NCBI GenBank assembly: GCA_947311835.1
Contig: CAMZLV010000163.1
Location: forward strand, 1-42,777
Reading direction: 5' to 3'
Origin: an uncultured Lutibacter sp.
GTDB taxonomy: Bacteria; Bacteroidota; Bacteroidia; Flavobacteriales; Flavobacteriaceae
DNA length: 42,777 bases
Of this stretch, positions 1-8,331 are shown piece by piece. The notes beneath the pieces were generated by a model. The model searched no databases. It was not told the origin of the DNA and saw nothing but the letters and a program-made list of their open reading frames with translations. How positions within the stretch are numbered: the stretch's first letter is position 1; each line of letters opens with the position of its first letter. Made by a program: the position numbers and the translations under genes.

Positions 1-16
1 AAGTTATCTTTGACAT

Positions 17-86
17 AAGAGAAAGGTTTTATGTTTTTACAACTCAAAGATAATTTGAGATACTTAAATTCTTTCTCTTTTTTTAA
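17..86 (+). terminator. possible terminator or structured leader at the left edge
   Basis: A 9-bp inverted repeat (AAGAGAAAG at 17-25, CTTTCTCTT at 71-79) is followed by a run of T. Its loop contains a 6-bp hairpin (CTCAAA 43-48, TTTGAG 54-59). A second perfect 10-bp inverted repeat (TTATCTTTGA 4-13, TCAAAGATAA 44-53) crosses it, so the pairings exclude one another or form a pseudoknot. It may end transcription of a gene left of the window. No coding sequence was recognised in 1-266. Confidence 0.3.
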
Positions 87-163
87 ACTTTTTTTTAAAC
101 GTTTAGGACGGGATTGATAAATAAGTTAATATTATATAAATATTTAAAATAGATAAGACTAGA

Positions 164-180
164 ACAGGATAGTACAGGAT
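164..180 (+). promoter_or_regulatory. direct-repeat operator upstream of susC
   Basis: Two copies of ACAGGAT (164-170 and 174-180) are repeated with a 10-bp period, about one helical turn. The same element lies at 20974-20990 on the - strand and, in a degenerate form, at 22164-22180. In all three cases it points toward the downstream gene. It ends exactly 21 nt before a -7-like box, so the second repeat takes the place of the -33 element. The GntR regulator at 21025-22059 is the obvious candidate binder; that link is inferred. Confidence 0.7.
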
Positions 181-201
181 AAAAAGAGGTTAATTTATTG
201 A

Positions 202-209
202 TAATATTG
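202..209 (+). promoter_or_regulatory. candidate -7 element of the susCD promoter
   Basis: TAATATTG differs at one position from the Bacteroidota -7 consensus TAnnTTTG. It starts 21 nt after the ACAGGAT direct repeat, the same spacing as in the two other operator-linked promoters here. No good -33 TTG is visible, which fits a regulator-dependent promoter. The implied 5' leader is about 50 nt. Confidence 0.5.
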
Positions 210-266
210 TTGATTATAAATTCAAATTGATTTTAAAACTAACAATCAAATATAACCTTTAATTTT

Positions 267-3200
267 ATGAGAAATTTTTTAGCAGGAGGAATTAAATTAT
301 TTAAGGGAGCAGTAATGTTACTCATAATATTTTTATTTCAATCCTTTTCTACGGTAAAAGCCTATACTTTCCAACAGCAGGAAATAAAAGGGACTGTAAC
401 AGGAAGTGATAATTTACCACTTCCGGGAGTTAATATATTAATAGTAGGGACAGATACAGGTACAGAAACAGATTTTGATGGAAAGTATTCAATTTCAGCA
501 AAAAAAGGAGATGTATTACAGTTTTCATTTGTTGGAATGCAAACACAACTTGTTACAGTTGGAGATAATACTATAGTAGATATCTCGATGAAAGAAGACG
601 CAAATGCTCTTGATGAAGTTGTTGTGGTTGGTTATGGAACTCAAACCAGAGCCAAAGTAACAGGAGCAGTTTCTACTGTGAGTGCTAAAGACATGACAAA
701 TATGCCTACTACTAACGCAGTAGAAGCATTACAAGGGAGAACTTCAGGGTTGACATTAATAAACAGTGGCTCGCCTGGAAATTCACCAACAGTTAGAATA
801 AGAGGAGTGGGAACATATGGAGAAAACAAACCTATTTTTGTAGTTGATGGAATTATAGTTGACGATATAAATGGAATTAGTGCAGACGATATTGAATCTG
901 CGAGTGTTTTAAAAGATGCGTCAACAGCCGCAGTTTACGGGTCAAACGGTGCAAACGGCGTTATTGTAATTAAAACCAAATCAGGAAAAAAAGGAGTAAC
1001 AGCATTTAGTTTTGACACCTACTTAAGCAGTCGATCTAAACCAAAAAAAATAGACCTGCTAAATTCTGATCAATATGTGTCATACGTTACAGATATGATA
1101 CTTAATGCAGATCCTTTAGCGACTTTACCTCCTCGTTTTTCAGATGCTTCTTTTATAAGTAATAATGTAGATTATCAAGACGCAATATTTCAAAATAGTT
1201 TTTTAAAAAATCACGTTTTAAGCGCTTCAGGAGGAAATGAAAATTCAAGGTTTCGATTTTCTGGAAATTACCAAACACAAGAAGGAACTATGATTAAAAC
1301 AGCATTAGATAAATATTCTTTTCGATTAAATAGTGACTTTACAAAAGGAAAATTTACATTCGGAGAAACATTGTCTTTAACCTATGCAGAACAAGATCCG
1401 TTAATTTTAGCATTTAGTGTTTCGCCTCTTGAAAATGCAATAAAAATAGCACCATATTTACCAATTTATGATGATAATAATGTTGGAGGCTATAGTGAGT
1501 TAGACGCTACGTTAGATGCTAACGATACTAGAAATCCATTAAGAACATTAAATAGAGAAACCCAATTAAATAAAAATATTAATCTATTAGGAAATGTTTT
1601 TGCAAAAGTGAAAATTTTTGAAGATTTAGAATTTGAATCTGCTGTTGGAATGAATTTCTTTGATAACAAATTTAAAAAAGTTGAATTACCTTATGGAGGA
1701 CCAACAGCACAAACAGATACTAGATTTTCTTACTTTGATGTTAGAAGCAATACAGTCACATTCAAAAACAGTTTATTGTACACAAAAACATTTGACGAAA
1801 AACACAATATTAAACTTTTAGGATTAGTAGAGCAACGTCAGCAAAAAATAACAACCTTAGGAGGTCAGGGAACTACCGCTCTTGGAGTATCAGATATCTC
1901 TGGTGTTACAGCAACAGCAGGAACTATAGATTATAATAGATTAGGATACTTGGGTAGGTTAAACTATGATTATGACGGAAAATATATATTAGCAGCATCA
2001 GTAAGAAGAGATGCGTCTTCAAGATTTGGTAATAATAATAGATGGGGAACATTCACTTCATACGCAGCAGGATGGGTAGTAAGCAACGAAGATTTCTTTA
2101 ATCAAGATGGAGTGATAAACTATCTGAAACTAAGAGGAAGTTATGGAACAACAGGAAATGACGCAAGTGCGGGAAATTATGCTTATGAATCTAGTTTATT
2201 AGCAAATTATTTTTACACATCAGCATCTGAAGGAATTGCAATTAGTAGATTGTCAAACCCAGATTTAAAATGGGAAGAAACTAAAATGACTAATATAGGA
2301 ATAGACTTAGGTCTTTTAGATAACGCTCTAACTTTTAGTGCTGAATATTATGACAATACCAGTTCAGATTTAATTGTACTAGTAAATTCTGCATCTTCAG
2401 TTGGTGTACCCAATGCTACACCAAGAAATTTTGGAGGAGTTACAACAGACGGATTTGAGTTTGATTTAGGATATAAAAAGAATAGTGGAGATTTTACATG
2501 GTCTGCTAATTTTAATTTAAGCACGACAAATAATAAAGTTACTAAAATATACGAAGATGCTATATATATTGGTTCAAAGCCAAATGTATTACAAAACGGA
2601 AATATTTCAAGATTAGCAGAAGGAGAAGCAATTTATCATTTTTATGGATGGCAAACTGATGGTATTTTTCAATCAGCAGCAGAAGTTTCATCACATGCAA
2701 CTCAACCAGGAGCCGCACCAGGAGATATTCGTTTTAAAGACATAAATGGAGATGGAGTAATAAATGAAGACGACAGAACAGTAATAGGAAATCCTTTTCC
2801 AAAGATTAGTTACGGATTCTCGTATGATGCTAATTACAATAATTTTGACTTAAATATGTTTTTTACAGGTGTTGCAGGTAATGATATTTTTAACGCTACT
2901 AGATATTATTTAGATGGAGCATCACAAGTTACAAATGCAGGAACTGCCGTATTAGATAGATGGACACCAACCAATCCATCAACAACGCAACCAAGAGCCA
3001 TACTAGGAGATCCAAACGGAAATACTAGAGTGTCAGACCGTTATGTAGAAAAAGGGTCTTATTTAAGATTAAAAAATATTTCTGTAGGTTATAATTTACC
3101 AAGTAAAACACTAGAATCTATTGTAGGAGGAACATTATCCAAACTTAGATTATATCTAAGTGCTCAAAATGTATTTACAGTTACAGATTATACCGGTTAC

Positions 3201-3329
3201 GATCCGGAGATTGGACCTTCACTTGGGATATCGTCAACTAGTGGAAATTCAAATAGTGAAATAGGAGTTGATAGAGGACAATACCCTCAATCAAAATCAC
3301 TATTATTTGGTTTGCAAATAAAATTTTAA
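267..3329 (+). CDS. SusC-family TonB-dependent outer-membrane transporter
   Basis: This is the outer-membrane pore of the PUL, which imports oligosaccharides into the periplasm with TonB energy. The 1020-residue length is typical of SusC. The N-terminus has a basic/hydrophobic signal segment (residues about 10-33). A carboxypeptidase-D regulatory-like domain follows (about 38-110; IKGTVTGSDNLPLPGVNI). The TonB-box-like stretch DEVVVVGYGTQ then leads into the plug domain, with the SusC signatures VRIRGVGT and FVVDGI (about 170-200). The remainder is beta-barrel and ends in an aromatic-rich C-terminus (LLFGLQIKF). The susD gene starts 16 bp downstream. Expression probably depends on the operator at 164-180. 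The substrate cannot be read from the sequence; context suggests rhamnose/uronate oligosaccharides. Confidence 0.95.
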   Translation: MRNFLAGGIKLFKGAVMLLIIFLFQSFSTVKAYTFQQQEIKGTVTGSDNLPLPGVNILIVGTDTGTETDFDGKYSISAKKGDVLQFSFVGMQTQLVTVGDNTIVDISMKEDANALDEVVVVGYGTQTRAKVTGAVSTVSAKDMTNMPTTNAVEALQGRTSGLTLINSGSPGNSPTVRIRGVGTYGENKPIFVVDGIIVDDINGISADDIESASVLKDASTAAVYGSNGANGVIVIKTKSGKKGVTAFSFDTYLSSRSKPKKIDLLNSDQYVSYVTDMILNADPLATLPPRFSDASFISNNVDYQDAIFQNSFLKNHVLSASGGNENSRFRFSGNYQTQEGTMIKTALDKYSFRLNSDFTKGKFTFGETLSLTYAEQDPLILAFSVSPLENAIKIAPYLPIYDDNNVGGYSELDATLDANDTRNPLRTLNRETQLNKNINLLGNVFAKVKIFEDLEFESAVGMNFFDNKFKKVELPYGGPTAQTDTRFSYFDVRSNTVTFKNSLLYTKTFDEKHNIKLLGLVEQRQQKITTLGGQGTTALGVSDISGVTATAGTIDYNRLGYLGRLNYDYDGKYILAASVRRDASSRFGNNNRWGTFTSYAAGWVVSNEDFFNQDGVINYLKLRGSYGTTGNDASAGNYAYESSLLANYFYTSASEGIAISRLSNPDLKWEETKMTNIGIDLGLLDNALTFSAEYYDNTSSDLIVLVNSASSVGVPNATPRNFGGVTTDGFEFDLGYKKNSGDFTWSANFNLSTTNNKVTKIYEDAIYIGSKPNVLQNGNISRLAEGEAIYHFYGWQTDGIFQSAAEVSSHATQPGAAPGDIRFKDINGDGVINEDDRTVIGNPFPKISYGFSYDANYNNFDLNMFFTGVAGNDIFNATRYYLDGASQVTNAGTAVLDRWTPTNPSTTQPRAILGDPNGNTRVSDRYVEKGSYLRLKNISVGYNLPSKTLESIVGGTLSKLRLYLSAQNVFTVTDYTGYDPEIGPSLGISSTSGNSNSEIGVDRGQYPQSKSLLFGLQIKF

Positions 3330-3345
3330 TAAAAAACAATTAATC

Positions 3346-4848
3346 ATGATAAAAAAACAATTTTTAATCCTAATTTTTATGTTACTTCTAATAAATTCGT
3401 GTGATACGAATGATTTAGAATTGACTAACGGAAATGCAATTTCTACAAGTACATTTCCAGCAACTAAAGCAGAATTAGAAAGCGCAATGAATGGAACATA
3501 TTCACCATTACAGTCTCAAGGGTTGTATGGAAGATATTTAACTTATATGCTCGATTATATGGCAGGTGATGAAGCCTATGTAGGGCCAACACGTGGAACA
3601 CCAGATTTAAGAGATTTTTTAGAATACACCTTTACAGCCAATAATAATGATATTTATTTGTATTGGAAAAATGCTTACAACGGTATTTCTAGATGTAATT
3701 TTATATTAGATAAGTCAGATAAAATTAATGCATTATCAAATGCAGAAGTACCACAAATAGATAAAGATAATTTTATAGGACAAGCGAAGTTTTTAAGAGC
3801 ATTTTATTATTTTTTATTAGTAGAGCGTTTTGGTGATATCCCATTATATACAACTACTAATGTCGAGCCTTCTGGATTACCAAAATCACCTAAAACAGAC
3901 GTATATGCACTAATTATTAGCGATTTACAAGACGCAAGTACAAAATTAAAATCAAAATCTACTGCAGAGGCAGGTAGAGCAACTAAAGGTGCTGCTGATG
4001 CACTTTTAGGTAAAGTATATTTATATCAACAAGATTATGCCAATGCAAAAACTGCGTTTGATAATGTTATTAATAGTGGAGAATACACACTAACAACAGA
4101 TTATTATGATAATTTTTCAAATGTTAATGAAAATAACACAGAATCTGTTTTTGAAGTACAATTTGCTTACAGTGGTGGTGGAGCATGGGCATACGCTGAT
4201 TGGGGAGGTCAAGATAATGGTGATTCAGAAACTTCTTTCAAGTCTATAGAATACGGTGGTTTAGGTGGTTTTCATAATAATGACCCTTCACATAGTTTAG
4301 TAAATGAATACGAAACAGGAGACCCAAGAAAAGATGCTAACTTTTACTTTACAGGTGATACTTGGTCTGGCGGTGTAGTAGGTGCAATAAATCCCGCTGC
4401 AGCTCCAGCGTACTGGAGAAAATATCAAAAATCTTTTAATCAAGGAACAGATGGTGGTGGGTTATCAGATATAAACCATAGAGTTATACGTTATGCTGAT
4501 GTGTTATTGATGGCTGCAGAGGTTGAAAATCAGTTAGGAAATATACCTGTAGCAATATCTTTAATGAACCAAGTAAGAACAAGAGCCACAATGCCTATGT
4601 ACGGTAGTGTAGCGATGAACACAACATATCCAGTAACAACTCAAGCAGAAGTGTTTACAGCAATTATGCACGAAAGAAGAGTAGAATTGGCAGGAGAGCA
4701 AGTTCGTTTCACTGATTTGTTGCGTTGGGGTATGGCAAGTACAATTCCAGGTTTTCAAGTGGGAAAACATGAATTATTTCCAATTCCTCAAACAGAATTT
4801 GACACTAATGCAAATTTATCGATTGCAGATCAAAACCCAGGATACTAA
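3346..4848 (+). CDS. SusD/RagB-family glycan-binding lipoprotein
   Basis: SusD proteins sit on the cell surface as the lid of the SusC pore and bind oligosaccharide. The 500-residue product begins with a lipoprotein signal peptide (LLLINSCD, lipidated Cys19). The N-terminal SusD-like region contains the family motifs FLRAFYYFLLVERFGDIPL (about residues 148-166) and YALIISDL. The C-terminal RagB/SusD domain has the typical HERRVELAGEQVRFTDLLRW segment and ends with FPIPQTEFDTN and DQNPGY. It forms a transcription unit with susC and is followed by a strong hairpin terminator, so susCD can be made in excess of the downstream genes. Confidence 0.95.
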   Translation: MIKKQFLILIFMLLLINSCDTNDLELTNGNAISTSTFPATKAELESAMNGTYSPLQSQGLYGRYLTYMLDYMAGDEAYVGPTRGTPDLRDFLEYTFTANNNDIYLYWKNAYNGISRCNFILDKSDKINALSNAEVPQIDKDNFIGQAKFLRAFYYFLLVERFGDIPLYTTTNVEPSGLPKSPKTDVYALIISDLQDASTKLKSKSTAEAGRATKGAADALLGKVYLYQQDYANAKTAFDNVINSGEYTLTTDYYDNFSNVNENNTESVFEVQFAYSGGGAWAYADWGGQDNGDSETSFKSIEYGGLGGFHNNDPSHSLVNEYETGDPRKDANFYFTGDTWSGGVVGAINPAAAPAYWRKYQKSFNQGTDGGGLSDINHRVIRYADVLLMAAEVENQLGNIPVAISLMNQVRTRATMPMYGSVAMNTTYPVTTQAEVFTAIMHERRVELAGEQVRFTDLLRWGMASTIPGFQVGKHELFPIPQTEFDTNANLSIADQNPGY

Positions 4849-4881
4849 AAAAGAAGTATTAAATTAGTTATTTGAATATAT

Positions 4882-4921
4882 AAATCTGACTTTTATTTTA
4901 ATAAGAGTCAGATTTATTTTT
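4882..4921 (+). terminator. rho-independent terminator after susD
   Basis: A 16-bp stem (4882-4897 with 4900-4915, one G-T wobble, 2-nt loop) is followed by a T run at 4917-4921. It lies 33 bp after the susD stop and separates susCD from the next two genes. Confidence 0.85.
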
Positions 4922-4947
4922 AACAGTTTTCTTATTATAATAAAGAG

Positions 4948-4955
4948 TAATTTTG
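4948..4955 (+). promoter_or_regulatory. candidate -7 promoter element
   Basis: TAATTTTG fits the Bacteroidota -7 consensus TAnnTTTG exactly. It lies between the susD terminator and the start codon at 4984. The -33 region shows only a T-rich stretch. No ACAGGAT operator was found here, so this may be a weak constitutive promoter for the downstream pair. Confidence 0.4.
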
Positions 4956-4983
4956 TTATTTTTAAACACTTATTGAATAGTAA

Positions 4984-7900
4984 ATGAATTTTCAAAAAAA
5001 TAGTTTACATATTATAAAAGCACTCATTTTTATATTCCTTTTTTCTTGTAATAAAGAACAAAAGACATCAAATAATAACGTATTGTTTCTTAAAAAAGAA
5101 GAGTCAGAAACAAATTTAAATTTTAATAACAAACTTAATGAAACAGCAGAATTAAACTATTTTAATTATGCCTACATATATATGGGCGGTGGTGTTTCAG
5201 TAGGCGACTTTAACAATGATAATCTTACCGATATTTATTTTACAGGAAATATGGTAGATAATAAATTGTACCTAAATCAAGGGAATTTACAATTTAAAGA
5301 AATTACAAAAAAATCAAATACAGCCCTAGAAGGTATTTGGTCTACAGGAACTACAACCGTAGATATTAATAATGATGGTTTGTTAGATATTTATGTATCT
5401 GTTGCAGGAAAAAATACCTCGTTTAAAAATAAATTACTCATCAATCAAGGAAATGATGAAAATGGAATTCCAGTTTTTAAAGAAGAAGCCCAAAAATATG
5501 GTTTAGATGATGCGGGTCGTTCTGAACAAAGCGTCTTTTTTGATTATGATAATGATGGCGATTTAGACGTATTTGTCATAAACTATCCAATTACCTATTT
5601 TAAAACACCCGTTTCTTATTATGAGGCGATGCTTAAAAATCCGTTGTTGGCATCATCAAGCCACTTGTATAAAAATAATGGCAATAATACCTTTACCGAT
5701 GTTACCAAAGAGTCTGGTTTACTCTCTTTTGGTTTAAGCATTGGTGTTTCTGTTGCCGATCTAAACAATGACGGTTACAAAGATATTTACGTATCTAATG
5801 ATTTTGCGAGTCCTGATTTTATCTATTTTAATAAGGGTGATGGTACTTTCTCTGAGAAAAGTAAAGACGTGACCAAACAAACTTCTTTTTACGGAATGGG
5901 GACAGATATAGCCGATTTTAATAACGATGGTTTGTTAGATATTGTACAGTTAGACATGTCGCCAAGTTCACACAAACGATCTAAAGAAAATATGTCGAGT
6001 ATGGATCCTCATAATTTTCAAAATATTCTAGATTTAGGATTGCATCATCAATACATGTATAATACATTACAGTTAAATAAGGGTTTTCAAAATGATAGTT
6101 TACCCATATTTAGTAATATTGCCGCTTTTGCAGGTGTAAAATCTACTGATTGGAGTTGGGCAGCACTTTTTGCCGATTTTGATAACGATGGTTACAAAGA
6201 TTTATTTGTGTCTAACGGAACACGTAGAGACATCCATAACAAAGATTTTTTTAGGCAATTTAAAAAAGGAGGCTATTTTTCTTCAAAAGAAACACATAAA
6301 AAAAACGATTACAAAATTATTGAAAAAATGCCTTCCGAACCATTGGCAAATTACCTTTTTCATAATAATAAAAATTTAACATTTACCAATAAAAGTGAAG
6401 AGTGGGGATTGGGAGATAAAAACTTTTCGAATGGTGCTGCTTATGCCGATTTTGATAATGATGGCGATTTAGATTTGGTGGTAAATAATATTGATGAAGA
6501 AGTAGGTTTTTACGAAAATAAATCCAACGAAAAAGAACATAACAACTATTTAAAAATTAAATTTAAAGGAACTGCTAAAAATAAATTGGGTATCGGTAAT
6601 ATCGTAACCATTTATAATGATGGAAAATTACAATTATCTGAGTTAATGCTAACTCGTGGCTACCAATCTTCAATAGAGCCTATCCTTTATTTCGGGTTAG
6701 AAAATCATACCAAAATAGATTCTTTAGTGGTACAATGGACAGACGGAAATACTCAAAAATTAACCAACATAAACAGCAATCAAACCTTAGTATTAGATTA
6801 TAAAAATGCTTTAAAAAATAGGTTTAGAAATCCTCATTTAGAAAAAAATCAGTTATTTACTGATATTACTTCTAAAGTAAATATTGATTTTAAACACAAA
6901 GAAAATGACTATTTTGACTACAATAAAGAGCCGTTATTACCACATAAAATGTCACAATTTGGACCAGGAATTACCGTTGCCGATGTTAATAATGATGGGT
7001 TAGATGATTTTTGGGTAGGTGGAGCCTACAGACAAAGCGGGTCATTATTTATACAAAACAAAAAAGGAAAGTTCACTCAAACTAACGTACAACTATTTGA
7101 AACTGATAAAAATCAAGAAGATTTAGACGGCTTATTTTTTGATGCGGATAATGATGGCGATGTTGATTTGTATGTAGTGAGTGGCGGTAATGAATTTACA
7201 CCAAATTCTAAAGAATATAAAGATAGATTGTATATAAATGATGGTAAAGGAAATTTTACTAAAAATGAAACAGCACTACCAAAGTTTTTAGAAAGCGGTA
7301 CAAAAGTTATTCCAATAGATTTTGATAATGATGGCGATTTAGACCTTTTTATAGCAACACGTTTATTGCCCCAACATTATCCGAAGCCACCAAATAGTCA
7401 TTTATTAGAAAATATAAGTACAAAAAAGGAGGTTAAATTTAATGAAGTTTCCTCAGAAGCCTTCAAAAAAATAGGGTTGGTGACGGATGCAATAGCCATA
7501 GATTTTGATAATGATAACGATCAAGACCTTATTATTGTTGGTGAGTGGATGCCGATTACCTTTTTAGAAAATGACAACGGCTATTTTAATAATGTTACCA
7601 AAAAACAGTCGTTAAAAAACACCACAGGATGGTGGTACAGCATCCAAAAATCTGATATGGATAATGATGGTGATATAGATTTTGTAGTCGGTAATTTAGG
7701 TTTGAATTACAAGTACAAAGCAACACCAACTAAAACATTTGATATCTATGCCAATGATTTTGACAACAACAAAAGTTTAGATGTGGTTTTAGGCTATTAC
7801 GAAGGAAAAATACAATATCCAGTACGTGGTCGTCAATGCTCTTCTCAACAAGTACCAGGAATTAAAAAGAAATTTAAAAACTATAAAAAATTTGCCAATG

Positions 7901-8331
7901 CCGATTTGGCTGCTATTTATACCAAAGACAAATTAGAAAAGGGGATTCATTACAAAGCCGAAACATTTGCTTCTGTATATGTAGAAAATCAAGGAAACGG
8001 GCAATTTAAAATGACTCAATTACCAAAAGAAGCCCAGTTTTCTTCAATAAATACAATTCTTATTAATGATTTTAATAAGGATAAAACAAATGATATTTTG
8101 GTTGCAGGAAATCTCTATCAATCAGAAGCCGAAACACCTAGAAATGATGCTTCTATAGGTTTACTCATAGCAAATACAAAAGAAGGTTTTCATTCTACTG
8201 CTTTAAACACAACAGGTTTTTTAGCCGATAAAGATGTAAAACAAATGAAATTTATTATTATAAAAGGTAAAAAATGTGTGCTAATTGCCAATAATAATGA
8301 AGCACTTCAAATTTTTCAAATCAACAACTAA
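4984..8331 (+). CDS. FG-GAP/VCBS repeat and ASPIC/UnbV-domain lipoprotein
   Basis: This is a large predicted surface lipoprotein of 1115 residues with a lipobox at FLFSCNKE (Cys22). It carries about 14 calcium-binding loops of the D-x-[DN]-N-D-G-x-x-D type (for example DINNDGLLD, DYDNDGDLD, DMDNDGDID) spread along the chain, indicating two beta-propeller-like repeat regions. An ASPIC/UnbV domain lies between them (about residues 555-605; YFGLENHTKIDSLVVQW). No catalytic motif was recognised. Proteins of this architecture often accompany SusCD pairs in Bacteroidota, and a role as a surface glycan-binding or scaffold protein is inferred from that. Its stop overlaps the start of the GH3 gene (TAATG), so the two are translationally coupled. 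Confidence 0.85.
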   Translation: MNFQKNSLHIIKALIFIFLFSCNKEQKTSNNNVLFLKKEESETNLNFNNKLNETAELNYFNYAYIYMGGGVSVGDFNNDNLTDIYFTGNMVDNKLYLNQGNLQFKEITKKSNTALEGIWSTGTTTVDINNDGLLDIYVSVAGKNTSFKNKLLINQGNDENGIPVFKEEAQKYGLDDAGRSEQSVFFDYDNDGDLDVFVINYPITYFKTPVSYYEAMLKNPLLASSSHLYKNNGNNTFTDVTKESGLLSFGLSIGVSVADLNNDGYKDIYVSNDFASPDFIYFNKGDGTFSEKSKDVTKQTSFYGMGTDIADFNNDGLLDIVQLDMSPSSHKRSKENMSSMDPHNFQNILDLGLHHQYMYNTLQLNKGFQNDSLPIFSNIAAFAGVKSTDWSWAALFADFDNDGYKDLFVSNGTRRDIHNKDFFRQFKKGGYFSSKETHKKNDYKIIEKMPSEPLANYLFHNNKNLTFTNKSEEWGLGDKNFSNGAAYADFDNDGDLDLVVNNIDEEVGFYENKSNEKEHNNYLKIKFKGTAKNKLGIGNIVTIYNDGKLQLSELMLTRGYQSSIEPILYFGLENHTKIDSLVVQWTDGNTQKLTNINSNQTLVLDYKNALKNRFRNPHLEKNQLFTDITSKVNIDFKHKENDYFDYNKEPLLPHKMSQFGPGITVADVNNDGLDDFWVGGAYRQSGSLFIQNKKGKFTQTNVQLFETDKNQEDLDGLFFDADNDGDVDLYVVSGGNEFTPNSKEYKDRLYINDGKGNFTKNETALPKFLESGTKVIPIDFDNDGDLDLFIATRLLPQHYPKPPNSHLLENISTKKEVKFNEVSSEAFKKIGLVTDAIAIDFDNDNDQDLIIVGEWMPITFLENDNGYFNNVTKKQSLKNTTGWWYSIQKSDMDNDGDIDFVVGNLGLNYKYKATPTKTFDIYANDFDNNKSLDVVLGYYEGKIQYPVRGRQCSSQQVPGIKKKFKNYKKFANADLAAIYTKDKLEKGIHYKAETFASVYVENQGNGQFKMTQLPKEAQFSSINTILINDFNKDKTNDILVAGNLYQSEAETPRNDASIGLLIANTKEGFHSTALNTTGFLADKDVKQMKFIIIKGKKCVLIANNNEALQIFQINN

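Noticed and set aside
641..829. Short reading frame on the - strand within susC
   Set aside because: It lies wholly inside a well-supported SusC domain, has low-complexity composition and matches no known family. The same applies to the other short antisense frames across the window.
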